A stretch of 64,000 nt of DNA from Nemertoderma westbladi (taxonomy: Eukaryota > Xenacoelomorpha > Nemertodermatida > Nemertodermatidae), in NCBI GenBank assembly GCA_032718475.1, contig JAUCBJ010002701.1, positions 1 through 64,000 on the forward strand, written 5' to 3'. Under the pieces are notes generated by a model. The model was given only the letters and a program-made list of their open reading frames with translations, had not been told where the DNA came from and did not search any database. Every line of letters begins with the position of its first letter. Position 1 is the first letter of the stretch. This document shows positions 43,128 through 53,680 of this stretch, piece by piece. Both the position numbers and the translations under genes were made by a program.

Positions 43128-45228
43128 GTAAGTTTGATTGTTCTTTGGTTTATACTCCAGTATGATATCCATCAGTCAGTACTGGGGGTTGCAAACCGCA
43201 CTGTTCGATACTAGCGGTATATATTCCTCATAAACTGCCGACTGAGGTTTGTGAGGAATAATTTGGGGGAAAAGACGACTAGTACTGTAGTAGTCTCAAT
43301 TGTTAATAATAACATTATTGACTTATTTTCCAGATTATAATTACAAAAAACACAGATTATCAAACAAGCACACAATACAGCATTAGGTACACAACACTAC
43401 AGTAGTTGGTTTGGTATAGGCCTACATATAGCAGATTTGTAGAAAATCATACCTGCATACCCAAAAACAATTCAAATTTCCCACTGAAGGCGCAGCTAGG
43501 CGCAGCCTTTCCATTTGCTTCAAACAAAACACTACAATAGTGGTAGAAAGTGATCCCAAGGGTTTTGGGACAGGATATCAGGGGATTGGGATTTGCCGGC
43601 TTCCGAAATTTGGAAATTCAATATTTTTACTGTGGTCAAAGCGTTTATTTGTCAGCTGAAACCATTCGATTGCTTTCTACAGTATAGAACTTGGTGTTAA
43701 TGGATAGATCTCATTGTATAGAACATTTTTAAAAAAAAATTCAAATTCTGACTAGTAGAAAAATTTTGCTGATTATTTTGTGCATTTTTTTAATGAAAAT
43801 TTTTGTTCTAGAATATTTCAAAAAAAGTGAAAAATAACGAACTTTAAAACATTAAAAATTAAATTTTTTCGAATTGTTTTTTTTAATTATATCTTTCAAA
43901 ATATTGGCAATTAGATATGATATGTGTAAAATAAAAATAAAAAAATTTATTTTAGGGTATTTTGGCCACCATTTGCCCACTGTGCCCCCCCTCTTGGCCA
44001 AAACTTAGATACGCCACTACTAGCCCATGAAGAAATAATAATTAATTAAAGGAATTCTGCGTCTGATGGTTTTGTTTCCGCTTTCTACAACATCATCGGA
44101 AAAAGCCCCAGTCGCCGTTATAATTGCTAGCAGAAGATTTATATCAGAAAATTATTCTTCCATTGACTTAAATATATAACGAGCTTAGTGTTCGTGATGT
44201 TGCTGTTACTGTATGTCACGGTTGATGTTGCGTCTTAAACAGAGAAAAATAAGGAATATATATTGTATCCTCCATTTGGCCAAATTCACACGTTCTTGTC
44301 TCAATGCAGATTTGGCTCACCCCTCTTCTACTATTTCTGACCAATAGGCCTAGTGATTTTATTTGTCTTTCAATTGGTTTAGTCACTGGCCAATGAGAGA
44401 AATTCTTACTTTACCAAGTTTTCTGTATATTTTACTTGTTTTGTGTGATTTTATTTCTTTATCACATTGTAAATCCATCTAATCATTATAAACTTTAACT
44501 TTATTTTACATTTTCTGACTCTATTTCGTCCGTAGTTTACGATTTAGGCGCCACACTACCGGTATCTCTACTAATATTTTATGAAGTTAACTGCAGTATT
44601 GTTTTTATATTTTCAACTATATTGTTAAAGGGGGGGGGGGTGGGTGGGGGGTCAATTTGGGGGTGCTACCCCCACCCCCAAATTGAACCTCACATTTTTG
44701 TGTCTCTGGACCATAAAATTGGGTGAAAATTATTTTTTCTGCTACTAAACTTCGTCTGGACTGTCTGAGAATAGCTAAACCAAATATTTTTAAAATTGGC
44801 TCAAAATGGCTCCGTAATGGCCAAAAGGGCCTTTTTGCGCCAAGGGCTATTTCTCCACCAATATTTGTTGAAAATTGTCGAAATTTGGAAATAGGTTCAG
44901 AAGAACCTTGCATCCAATTCTTCTTAACAAATTTTGCCTCAATTGCTCTGGAGCCTTTTTAGAACAAAAAGGCCCCAAAAAGGGCTTTTTGTTTGGGCCT
45001 TTTTGATATAAAAGGCTTCAGGGCATTTCCAACCAAATTTGTTAAGAAGAAGTATGGAGAAGGGTAATCTTAACAATTGTACCAAATTTCAACTCATTTC
45101 AGTTAAAATTAGCGGAGAAATAGCCTTTTTCATGAAAAAACGTCATTCTGAGATAAAAAGATGTTTAATGTTTAAGGAACAATTTAAGACATCCCGCTAT
45201 TTTAGATAATACCAATTTTTCTATGTTC
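43128..45228. other. Unique AT-rich sequence
   Basis: No gene was recognised. It contains a G run (44630-44640) and a T/A-rich stretch 43730-43960. ORFs at 44617-44962 lie over low-complexity sequence on both strands and are not credible. Confidence 0.4.
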
Positions 45229-45453
45229 AATCTTGTACTTTGGCAGCCTCATGGAGTGAATAAGCATGGTGGACAGCCCATGACTTTCTTGAGACGCATC
45301 TTAAAGGACACTGGCCTTGAAGATGCGGATGATCTAGCAACTGTCATGGGTGATAGGGAGTTGTGCCGGCGCAATTTTGCCGACAAGCCGGAACAGCATT
45401 TTTTAAAATTCAGCTGCAATGCAGCATGCCGATCCTAGTAGTAGTAGTGGGAT
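45229..45453 (+). mobile_element. 3' end fragment of LINE-A
   Basis: Encodes LWQPHGVNKHGGQPM and GDRELCRRNFADKPEQ, matching the minus-strand ORF end at 926-1107. It ends in CCTAGTAGTAGTAGTG, the same tail as LINE-A. This is a 5'-truncated insertion, typical of incomplete target-primed reverse transcription. Confidence 0.85.
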
Positions 45454-45529
45454 CGAGACCGTGGCCTTCTTAATGAAACCTTATAAAAGTATTTACATAT
45501 CATTACAATTTTCCATAGAAATGGCTAAA

Positions 45530-45655
45530 TTAATAAATAAATAATATCAATAAATAAAAATAAATAAATAAATAATAAATAAAATAAATATATAAATATT
45601 AAATGAAATAAATAATTAAATAATAAATGACCAAATTCATTAACCAAATCATTAC
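45530..45655. repeat. AATAAAT-type microsatellite, left of LINE-B
   Basis: Imperfect AAAT/AATAA repeats. Similar sequence lies on the other side of LINE-B (48795-48935), so LINE-B appears to have inserted into an AT microsatellite. Confidence 0.8.
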
Positions 45656-45666
45656 TACTACTACTA

Positions 45667-46206
45667 CTAGGTCGAGCGAACTCGGACAGTGGAAATGAGA
45701 TCCTTCCAGGCTTCCCGATTCTCCATAGTTGTCGCAGTTTCGTTTCTCCCAAGTTCAGTATCCCTTTCAAGTTGCTCTATATATGTTATGGCCGGTCGTC
45801 CACGACTACGCTTTCCATGAGATGGTTGCCAGAGAAGTAGATCTGGTATGACCTCGTCTTTACTTCGCCAGCAGTGCCCACTGAATCTTAATCTGCGTTC
45901 ACGGAGGGTGGTTGATACAGGTGGTATTGTACCATAAAGCTCGGCGTTTGTCATGTGTTGTCTCCAGCTGATGTTTAGGGCTGCCCTTAGTAGTCTTGTG
46001 TAGCAACCATCATTTCGTTGTTCAAGTGATTTAGTCAGTGTCCAGGTCTCACCCCCGTATAAAAATACACTTTCCACTGTGGCTCGAAAGAACTTAGTCT
46101 TCAGGTGCCTGGAGAGATCTGATTTCCAGATGGTATCCATTTTTGATAGAGCTACCCAAGCCTTTGCTTTCCTAACTTCTATGTCCTTTTTGCTACTCTC
46201 TACCAA
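45667..46206 (-). pseudogene. LINE-B C-terminal domain
   Basis: 179 codons: VRKAKAWVALSKMDTIWKSD, TKFFRATVESVFLYGGETW, RLRFSGHCWRSKDEVIPDLL, then WQPSHGKRSRGRPAITYIEQ and ENREAWKDLI. It matches the same region of LINE-A (926-1543) in arrangement. Confidence 0.8.
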
Positions 46207-46218
46207 TGATCCTAGGTA

Positions 46219-46929
46219 CTAGAAGTCGTCAACCTTCCTTAGTTGATTATTATCAATGGTTGTCAAGTTTCCATGAACATTAAAAGTCATGAATTCGGTC
46301 TTTGTAGCATTTATATGCAATCCAACCTCCTTAGCAGCCCTCTCCACTTTATTTAGTAGGAGCTGTGCATCTGCTAGTGTATTAGAGAGCAGGGCGATGT
46401 CATCCGCAAAGTCTGTGTCTGTGACTGTAGTTGCCGGATATCTACTACTTCTGCGTTCTTGAAGTGTGAATCCCAGGTCTTCACCCTTTGTGGCCGTCCT
46501 CATTGCGTAATCCAGCACAATTACAAATAGTAATGGTGCTAATGTGTCACCTTGCAGTACGCCAGCCAGGATTGAGAAAAACTCAGTTTCACCATCTGGT
46601 GAGAGTACCTGCGCTTCTGTGTCACAATATAACAATCCAATGCCAGCAACAATTACTTCTGGTATTCCATAAGCTCTTAGGATTTCAAGCATTTTACCTC
46701 TATGGATGGAGTCGAATGCCTTCTTGAAGTCCACAAAAGTCATGACTGCGGGGAGATTCTTTGACTTAATTCCTTCAATCAGTCTCCGTAGTGCAAGTAT
46801 CTGAGCTATTGTTGATCTACTTGGTCGAAATCCGTTTTGGCTCTTACGCAGTAGTTTCTCTATGTGAGGCCTAATCCTATATAGAATCATTGTATATTTT
46901 GGCAGCAACCACAAGCAGACAGATCCCAT
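46219..46929 (-). pseudogene. LINE-B reverse transcriptase core
   Basis: RT palm motifs are complete: QNGFRPSRSTIAQILALR, TFVDFKKAFDSIHR (first Asp), GVLQGDTLAPLLFVIVLDYA, DTDFADDIALLSNT (Asp pair), and GLHINATKTEFM. It ends at a stop near the YLG box; the C-terminal domain continues at 45667-46206. Confidence 0.85.
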
Positions 46930-47233
46930 GATAGTTTGTTGATATGCCGAGGTCTCCTTTCTTGGGGAGAGGCTTTAGTTGAAGTTCCCAAATTGGTGGT
47001 GGCTTTTCCCCTTTTAACATCCGGTTGCAAACATTCAATAATGGTCTGCTTAGCACTCCGGTTTTCCATACCTCCGCTGGGATTTCATCTAATCCACTCG
47101 CTTTATTATTGGACATGCTTTTAATGCTTCTTTGGAGTTCGGCAGGTGTGAAGTCCCCTGTTTCTATAGGTAGTGTCTTGTCATATATTTTCCTTGTAGG
47201 GCTGACCTCGATGTTTGGTGGCTGCCCAAGCAA
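46877..47233 (-). pseudogene. LINE-B linker and RT start
   Basis: Contains FTPAELQRSIKSMSNNKASG, then LDEIPAEVWKTG, and PLPKKGDLGISTNYHGICLL, which are RT motifs 0-2. The frame is lost at about 46880 and continues in the ORF at 46219-46929. Confidence 0.8.
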
Positions 47234-47324
47234 GTTGCTGAAGTGATTTTTCCACTTCCCAACACGTTCTTCAGGACTATCGGCTTTGAGGCGCCCCTTT
47301 GCACAACTTTTCCGACCAGATACT

Positions 47325-47540
47325 TCATTTACAGTTTGCCAGGTAAGTCTTGATTGTTGCTGTATGTGAGCAGTTGTAATTGCTAATTTGCTTGCTTGTC
47401 CTGGGTTTGCTGGCTCTCAAACTGAGTCTGATCTCTGCAGTCACAATTCTGTGGTCCGAACCAATTAGGCTGAACGAGCTGTATGCCTCGCAGTTGATCA
47501 TGCTGTTTCTCCACTTTTTGTTTATAAGGATGTAATCCAA
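47325..47540 (-). pseudogene. LINE-B endonuclease C-terminus
   Basis: MDYILINKKWRNSMINCEAY, followed by SLIGSDHRIVTAEIRLSLR, holds the Asp-His catalytic pair of the APE domain. The frame is separate from the preceding part and is followed by a stop. Confidence 0.75.
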
Positions 47541-47573
47541 TTGCGATTTGGTTCCATTGGGGTATTGAAAGGT

Positions 47574-48447
47574 CTATAGCTTCCCCTTACTCTTTTCGAA
47601 TGTGTTGTTTGTTGGTATCAATTCACATTCTTCCATTTGGTCTAAAAGTAAGTACCCATTTCTGTTAGAACTGGTGTTATAGGTGAAACCCTTGATGTCT
47701 TCTGGGCCAATTTGCGCATTCAGGTCACCAGCAATGACTTTAACATTGTGTTTCGGAATGTCCTTTATAAGTCCAGTCAGTTCTTCATAAAACTTGACTG
47801 CTTGTTCTGGCTCTGAGGCATTGGTTGGACTGTAGCAACATATAACTGTTGCCTTGGGATTCCCATCAAATGTTGCGATCATAAGCCTGGAATTTATAGA
47901 TTCGATGTTGTTAAGGGTTTTAAGTGCAAATGGGTTTAGCAGAATTCCTACTCCAACAATTGATGCATTGGCCGAGTTTCTTACTGCTGAGCTTGTTACT
48001 AACGTCCATCCATTTCCAGTGTCTTGCATGACAAATCCGATGTTCTTGGATGCAGATGATGTCGATGTTATATTCCATTGCCAGAGCGACCATGTCACCC
48101 TGTTTGGTATGTGCTTTCAGCGTGCGTGCGTTCATTGTAGCAATCTTTAGTGTCTTTTTACATTTCAACAGGTTGGTTCTTCTTTCTTCTCTGTCTTCTG
48201 TTCCAGTAGCCAATTTATCGACCCCAGCCTGGTGTACCACTGAGGGACGCGGTTGTTGACCCGGGCGACGACCGAGCCGGTATTTCTCCTGGAGGGTTCT
48301 CATACTCATATCTTTCAGTTGCGGGAGTAAACCGCTTGTGGTCGCAACTCCTACAAGCGTCTTCGCAGTAGGTCGCCGTTGGTTGATTACCTTCCGCCAC
48401 CTTGTCAGCATGTCTAACCGTAGGTTGATTACCTTCCGCCTATCCAT
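47574..48447 (-). pseudogene. LINE-B N-terminus and endonuclease
   Basis: Two overlapping frames. The first (47920-48447) begins MDRRKVINLRLD with a short duplicated phrase RKVIN, and runs into the endonuclease start KIATMNARTLKAHTKQGD and IICIQEHRI. A frameshift near 48000-48080 moves the reading to the second (47574-48098), which carries GVGILLNPFAL, ATVICCYSPTNASE, VIAGDLNAQIG (the conserved catalytic motif) and NTFEKSKGKL. A further break separates the last part of the domain at 47325-47540. All core endonuclease motifs except continuity are present. Confidence 0.8.
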
Positions 48448-48642
48448 GGCCTACAGCCCTGCTGCCGACTGTAGGGGTCCATTTGTTACACCCTGAACCA
48501 AGTGTGCCTCCTGGGTTAGGTTAGCTAACTCTGGTAGAGGAGCATCCAGTATAGACAGGGCGGGGCGTGTATCATCTCTAATGCAGATGCGTATCAAGCC
48601 TTTGCCTTCAATGGTGCCCTAGGCGCTATAGCCCTCAATGAC

Positions 48643-48691
48643 TTATTTAGTTGACGGGGCTAAACCAACCCACTCTTGATCAACTAAATAA
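48643..48691. other. 12-bp-stem hairpin in LINE-B 5' UTR
   Basis: TTATTTAGTTGA at 48643-48654 and TCAACTAAATAA at 48680-48691 pair perfectly around a 25-nt loop. Confidence 0.8.
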
Positions 48692-48794
48692 TGAATTGCT
48701 TATCGGGCCTGCCCTACTGGGCTGACAGCTACAGGTAGTACCACATTACTGCCATAGTGGAAGCAGGATCTGTGGACCTGACCTGACCATTCAA

Positions 48795-48935
48795 ATATAT
48801 AATAATTTAATTAAATAAATAAAAATTATAAATGAAATAAATTAATAAATAATAATTGAAATAAATAAATAAATAATAATTGATATAAATAAATAAATAA
48901 ATAAATAAAATGAATAAATAAATAATTGAAATAAA
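48795..48935. repeat. AATAAAT-type microsatellite, right of LINE-B
   Basis: Imperfect AAATAAAT repeats with AATTGAAATAAA interruptions. Confidence 0.85.
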
Positions 48936-49402
48936 GATATAAAATATGTTGTAGTTATCTTCATTAATCATATTTTGTTGTCTTTTTCCAACATTATAAT
49001 TTGTTTGACGTTTGAATTGAATTTTAGGGTACCTGTTTCTGATAAAAAGTAAAAAAAAAATAATTTTTTTAACTGATTCTGGATCACCATTTAATCGCGA
49101 TTTCACAACTAAAATCGAAATTGCAAGATCTCTTTTAGTACTCGAGTTATAGCTGATGCCTGTCTGTCAAAATCCGACAAAATTAATAATCCCACGCATT
49201 GTACAGTTTTCGCTATAAGATTTTGAAGTGAAATTTCATTTCTAATGTATGTTTAAATGTACATAATAGTAAAATTTATTAGAGACTTACTGAACTATTA
49301 GTTTACATTACTCAGTATTCAATAATGAATTGAGTCCAGTAAAAGTTTTATTTTATACTTTTGGAATTTGAACTTTAATGAAGGAGCAGAATAATTGATA
49401 TC
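48936..49402. other. Sequence upstream of the receptor exon
   Basis: AT-rich. It may hold a promoter or a 3' splice site: a pyrimidine-rich stretch (GTTTTATTTTATACTTTTGG near 49350) is followed by AAGGAGCAG before the ATG. There is no decisive core promoter. Confidence 0.3.
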
Positions 49403-50181
49403 ATGGAATATCTTTCTGGAATCGCCCGAGATTCAAAACATGACGATTATGAGCAACATTTCGCGAAACCGATTTCGAGCAATCCGGCCAATTCCTCCGG
49501 TAACTGGTTCGCTACATACGACGCGATACCACCAACTACAGATAACTGTATGTACGACATGTTCGATGTGGGAACAGCTGGCTATGAATGCTCCCCACTC
49601 TTCCTAATATCCTACCTCGCTTACAACTGCATCGCCGATCTCGAATACATCCAACTGTCGTTCGTTGCTATCCTCGTTCCTTTCGCTGCTCTCAGTAACA
49701 TCATCGTCCTTTGGATTATAGCTTCAGACAGGTCGATGTGGTCATCTACAATCGTGTTTCTTAGCAACATGGCCGTCTCAGACCTCATCAAGGCCACGCT
49801 TCATACGCCGTTAACCAGTTTCCAAACTGTCTACAAGATTTGGCCTTTCGGTATTTCCACTCTGTCGCACAATCTGTGTTTTTTCACCGTGTTTATCGGC
49901 ACTTGGAGCACCTGCGTTACTGCGCTAACCGTTCTAACCGCGGCACTCGAGCGGTTTGTCGCAGTCCAGTGGCCGTTTAAGCCGCATATGAGTGGTCGCA
50001 AGTGTGTCGTAGTGGTAGTAGCGACCTGGGTTATAGCGGTTGTCTCTGGTGGTGTGGCTGTAAGTGACACGGATTTGACAACGGATCCCTCAACGGAGTG
50101 CATAACAGTTTGTGGCTTCGCCTACCAAGTTAACCAAACACTAGATGATATTGAAGAACACATTGAAAGCAGACGAGCTCT
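49403..50181 (+). CDS. First coding exon of a class A (rhodopsin-like) G protein-coupled receptor
   Basis: From the ATG at 49403, 259 complete codons and part of another reach the splice donor CTCT|GTGAGT at 50182. The extracellular N-terminus (about 80 residues) has an N-glycosylation site (NSS near residue 30). TM1 is about residues 84-107 with the conserved Asn (LSNIIVL). TM2 is about 115-140 with the conserved Asp (NMAVSDL). TM3 is about 155-180, starting at Cys159, and ends in ERF in place of DRY. The second intracellular loop is VAVQWPFKPH. TM4 is about 200-222 with the conserved Trp (TWVI). The second extracellular loop carries two Cys (TECITVC). The exon stops before TM5; TM5-7 were not found in the window. 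The receptor is probably for a peptide or amine, but the ligand cannot be inferred. Confidence 0.85.
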
Positions 50182-50190
50182 GTGAGTACC

Positions 50191-50690
50191 GGTATTAAAC
50201 ATAATTAATTAAACACAATTAATTAAACATAATTAATTAAACATAATTAATTAAACATAATTAATTAAACATAATTAATTAAATATAATTAATTAAACAT
50301 AATTAATTAAACATAATTAATTAAACATAATTAATTAAACATAATTAATTAAACATAATTAATTAAACATAATTAATTAAACATAATTAATTAAACATAA
50401 TTAATTAAACATAATTAATTAAACATAATTAATTAAACATAATTAATTAAACATAATTAATTAAACATAATTAGTTAAACATAATTAATTAAACATAATT
50501 AATTAAACATAATTAATTAAACATAATTAATTAAACATAATTAATTAAACATAATTAATTAAACATAATTAATTAAACATAATTAATTAAACATAATTAA
50601 TTAAACATAATTAATTAAACATAATTAATTAAACATAATTAATTAAACATAATTAATTAATCATAATTAATTAAACATAATTAATATACG
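50191..50690. repeat. 14-bp microsatellite, about 35 copies
   Basis: Unit TTAATTAAACATAA, nearly perfect. It starts within 10-20 bp of the receptor exon's splice donor and so lies in the first intron. Confidence 0.97.
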
Positions 50691-50842
50691 TAACTTTGTT
50701 TAATTAAGTTTACTGGTTTAATTATTATTTTTCATGTTGATCTTCCATAATTACTGTTTACTGATACGATGAATCGATATAATAACCGCTCTATGTAGAT
50801 ATTACGGCGCCCCTAAGGGGACATTAAAAATAAAAAAAAATT
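50691..50842. other. Unique AT-rich sequence
   Basis: No gene was recognised. A short hairpin, GCGCCCCTAAGGGGACAT, lies near 50807-50824. Confidence 0.4.
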
Positions 50843-50963
50843 CTAACACGAACTTCGTCTTACTAACACGAAGTTCGTGTTAGTAACACGAACTTCGTCT
50901 TACTAACACGAAGTTCGTGTTAGTAACACGAACTTCGTCTTACTAACACGAAGTTCGTGTTAG
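50843..50963. repeat. 40-bp palindromic tandem repeat, three copies
   Basis: The unit is TAACACGAACTTCGTCTTAC followed by TAACACGAAGTTCGTGTTAG. Each unit holds ACGAACTTCGT and ACGAAGTTCGT, which are each palindromic around one centre base and also pair with each other, so the block has six alternating inverted motifs. Confidence 0.95.
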
Positions 50964-51171
50964 GTAGGAGGGAAATTCAAATTACAAGGGTGGTATATTG
51001 CAATCCAATCATGTAGGTAGTGGTAGTACTGTACTGTATAAGGACTGTCTTATAGTTCATTATCTTACAATACTGATAGTATTGGTAATTGTGGTACCGG
51101 TTTCCTTCTCAGTTTCTTTATTAATTTTATTAGGTTCCAATAGGTCGTAGGTCATTATTTTGTCGCAAATA

Positions 51172-51473
51172 ATGGAACGCAACGAAGTCATCAAAACGTA
51201 CTTCGATTTATCATATACTTACAAGGAAATTAGTTTTGTGTTGGAGAAGGATCATAATATCCTTATAGGAGTTCGCCAAATTAAACGCGTTTTAATGCTA
51301 TGGGGCTTTCGCGTCGTGTATATGACGACTTAGACGATGTTTATTCATTTATTCAACATGAATTGAATGGGTCTGGAAGACTTTTGGGCTATCGTATGAT
51401 GCATGCAAAGTGTAGGCTACATGGTCTCAGGGTTCGCAAGGAAGACGTGCGAGTGATACTTAAGGATTTGGAT
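51172..51473 (+). pseudogene. Broken N-terminus of an integrase-family (rve) transposase-like protein
   Basis: Frame 1 (51172-51333) gives MERNEVIKTYFDLSYTYKEI, then a helix-turn-helix-like stretch ending RQIKRVLMLWGF. The reading then needs a one-base shift near 51300 to continue in frame 2 (from 51300) as GLSRRVYDDLDDVYSFIQHE, then GSGRLLGYRMMHAKCRLHGL and VRKEDVRVILKDLD. This order (YF...Y.EI, RQ.KR.L...GL.RR.Y, GYR.MH, GL.V..E.VR..L..LD) is the N-terminus of a family of animal proteins with an integrase core domain. The catalytic core that should follow is absent and is replaced by a 22-bp array. Family assignment is from memory of the pattern. Confidence 0.6.
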
Positions 51474-51480
51474 GGAGGAT

Positions 51481-51640
51481 GGTGGATCGGATACGGCCGC
51501 ATGGTGGATCGGATACGGCCGCATGGTGGATCGGATACGGCCGCATGGTGGATCGGATACGGCCGCATGGTGGATCGGATATGGCCGCAAGGTGGATCGG
51601 ATACGGCCGCATGGCGGATCGGATACGGCCGCATGGCGGA
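51481..51640. repeat. 22-bp tandem repeat, seven copies
   Basis: Unit GGTGGATCGGATACGGCCGC plus AT, starting at 51481, 51503, 51525, 51547, 51569, 51591 and 51613. It is open in several frames on both strands, which explains the ORFs over it. Confidence 0.95.
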
Positions 51641-51840
51641 CCTGAGCGACCAAACGCTTTTTAAACGTTTATCAAATTTTTTTGCTATAATTTGTACTAT
51701 AATAACTAAAATTAACAAAATAATTCCCTTTACGCACGAATATTATAAACCAAAGATAATATACAGTAGAATAATCCCGAGCGTTATTAGGTTCCACCCC
51801 TCATGTTCCTTAATAAGTTAATAGTTATCCCCAAGATGGA

Positions 51841-51965
51841 AACCACGAAGACCGGCCCCATCGCTAAACCCGAGTGCCGCCATGGACAGCGTCCGCCCCT
51901 CGACACCACAAAGACCGGCCCCATCGCTAAACCCGAGTGCCGCCCTAGACAGCGTCCGCCCCTCA
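51841..51965. repeat. 63-bp direct duplication
   Basis: Two copies at 51841 and 51904 (ACCGGCCCCATCGCTAAACC, CGAGTGCCGC, CAGCGTCCGCCCCTC). They are GC-rich and lie in an 84-codon ORF (51803-52057, +) as two copies of a 21-residue phrase with TKTGPIAKPEC. The ORF is not recognised; it could be a small exon or chance. Confidence 0.85.
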
Positions 51966-52057
51966 AGCAGAGCGAATTGGTAAACGATTATAAGTTACTT
52001 AAATCAAAAAATGGAATCATAAACTCAAATCGTTTGCAGTACTGGTTTAAAATATAA

Positions 52058-53484
52058 ATAACTGTTTTATATACTTTTTAATATGCCTTTTGTGCACACT
52101 TGATAGGCCTTCAATAAATTGAGATAATGTTGGTAGCATCTGCTAAAATTTTACTACCATTTGAGCTACCTCTTGATAGATCTATCTGATTGGTAGCGTA
52201 AGGTGATTCATTACCTACCGCATTATAATATCGGGGACATCGATTCTAGAAGTGGACCGGTGGCCGTGATCTAATTCATGTAGATCACAAATCCAAATAG
52301 AAGAGCAAATGCATCTAACGATGTGGGTTGCGCCGGCGGTGAATATCCAAATTTTAAATTATCTTGCAAATATAAGCGCTATCATTTTACATCCTGAGTA
52401 GTAAAACACACCATTAGGAGCCAACTATTTATTTGTATTGGATGGGAGGGGGGGGGGGGGGGGGGGGTGGGAGGAAGGAAACAGCTTGTAGGGACGAGGA
52501 ACGGATATAAAACCAAGCAATTAACGGGGCGTGGAGAGGAGGAAATGGGATTGGGACCTGGGATTTAACTAAGTAAAGTTCAAGGAAGCGTAGCAAATTC
52601 ACTCAACTACATTGTAGTAGTAAACTAGGATTATATTGAAATCTTATTCTCAAAGAGAAACCATATGTTACCAGATTTAATCATGCGCGCTGAGCTACTT
52701 GGATAACAGAAAGTATTAATCATCGAGGATTCTCAAGGACTGCACAGCCTCTGTGTGGTTTGATCATCTCCCGTCCATAAAGCCTTACTTAAGGTTTCTT
52801 TAGAACGCCCATCCCGGACCAATTACCTCTTCGACCCCCGGCGAATATCCTCATCTTTCGTTGACATCCAATTGTAAATTTATTCATGAAAGATAAATGT
52901 TTGAAAGAAACTCGTTCTTGCCCCCCTTGTGGAAGTTAAATTAGAAGGTAGGGGGTAACTGCAAAGCTCCAGGAGAAATTAAAAGTTCAGTTTGATAGAA
53001 ACCCAATGAGTGCGGTGGGGTGCTAAGCCGTCATTAACCGTAGAACGTTACTTAGATAACTTACCATAAACCCTCACAAATACTTGTGGCAAAGTGCTCT
53101 ACAGTCATCTTTATTTCCACTTATTCGACCTCCGATTGTGTTAAGTTAGGTGGAACTATTTCATAGTAGATCTTCATTTTAAAAGACGATCATGTTCGTG
53201 CTATATATATATTTATTCGTTTCAAACTTTATAAATTACTAAGTCAATAAAGTTCCCCGACCATTTAATATGATTTGCAATGCCATAGTTATTTTTACCA
53301 ACCCAGACACACACTCGTTTCAGAAGCATGTCCTGTCCACTTACAGTTTAGCAGATCAGTTATCTATACAGATATATTAAGATATAATAGATACAATACT
53401 GTTCCTCTATATGACTATATGGTGGATAAGTCTGTCTACAGTCTGCGACGTGTCGATAAATCTGTTTAATACTAGCCCAATAAT
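52058..53484. other. Unique AT-rich sequence with poly(G) run
   Basis: No gene was recognised. A 20-nt G run occupies 52448-52467. I looked for receptor TM5-7 here and did not see it. Confidence 0.4.
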
Positions 53485-53680
53485 ATTGGGAAACTTTACA
53501 CACATCTTAACAAACACACTGGGAAACTTTACACACATCTTAACAAACGCACTGGGAAACTTTACACACATCTTAACAAACACACTGGAAACTTTACACA
53601 CATCTTAACAAACACACTGGAAACTTTACACACATCTCAACACACTGGGAAACTTTACACACATCTTAACAAGCACATTT
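53485..53680. repeat. 33-bp tandem repeat, about six copies
   Basis: Unit GGGAAACTTTACACACATCT followed by TAACAAACACACT; later copies are shortened. 33 is a multiple of three, so open frames persist on both strands (53407-53608) without being genes. Confidence 0.95.

Larger units (their letters stand above)
45656..48785 (-). mobile_element. LINE-B: nearly full-length, frame-disrupted non-LTR retrotransposon
   Basis: Minus-strand order: 5' UTR with a hairpin (about 48785-48450), N-terminal extension, APE endonuclease, RT, C-terminal domain, and a 3' end in CCTAGTAGTAGTAGTAAT at about 45656-45672. The coding sequence is split among at least five frames, so it is inactive, but every domain is present. 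It is clearly related to LINE-A (same EN and RT phrases, same TAG tail) but diverged. Confidence 0.85.

Noticed and set aside
50843-50963. Heat shock elements (GAA/TTC motifs)
   Set aside because: The spacing is GAA-N1-TTC, not the GAA-N2-TTC of heat shock elements.
51479-51718. ORFs on both strands over the 22-bp array
   Set aside because: The GC-rich unit lacks stops in most frames, so open frames there carry no information.
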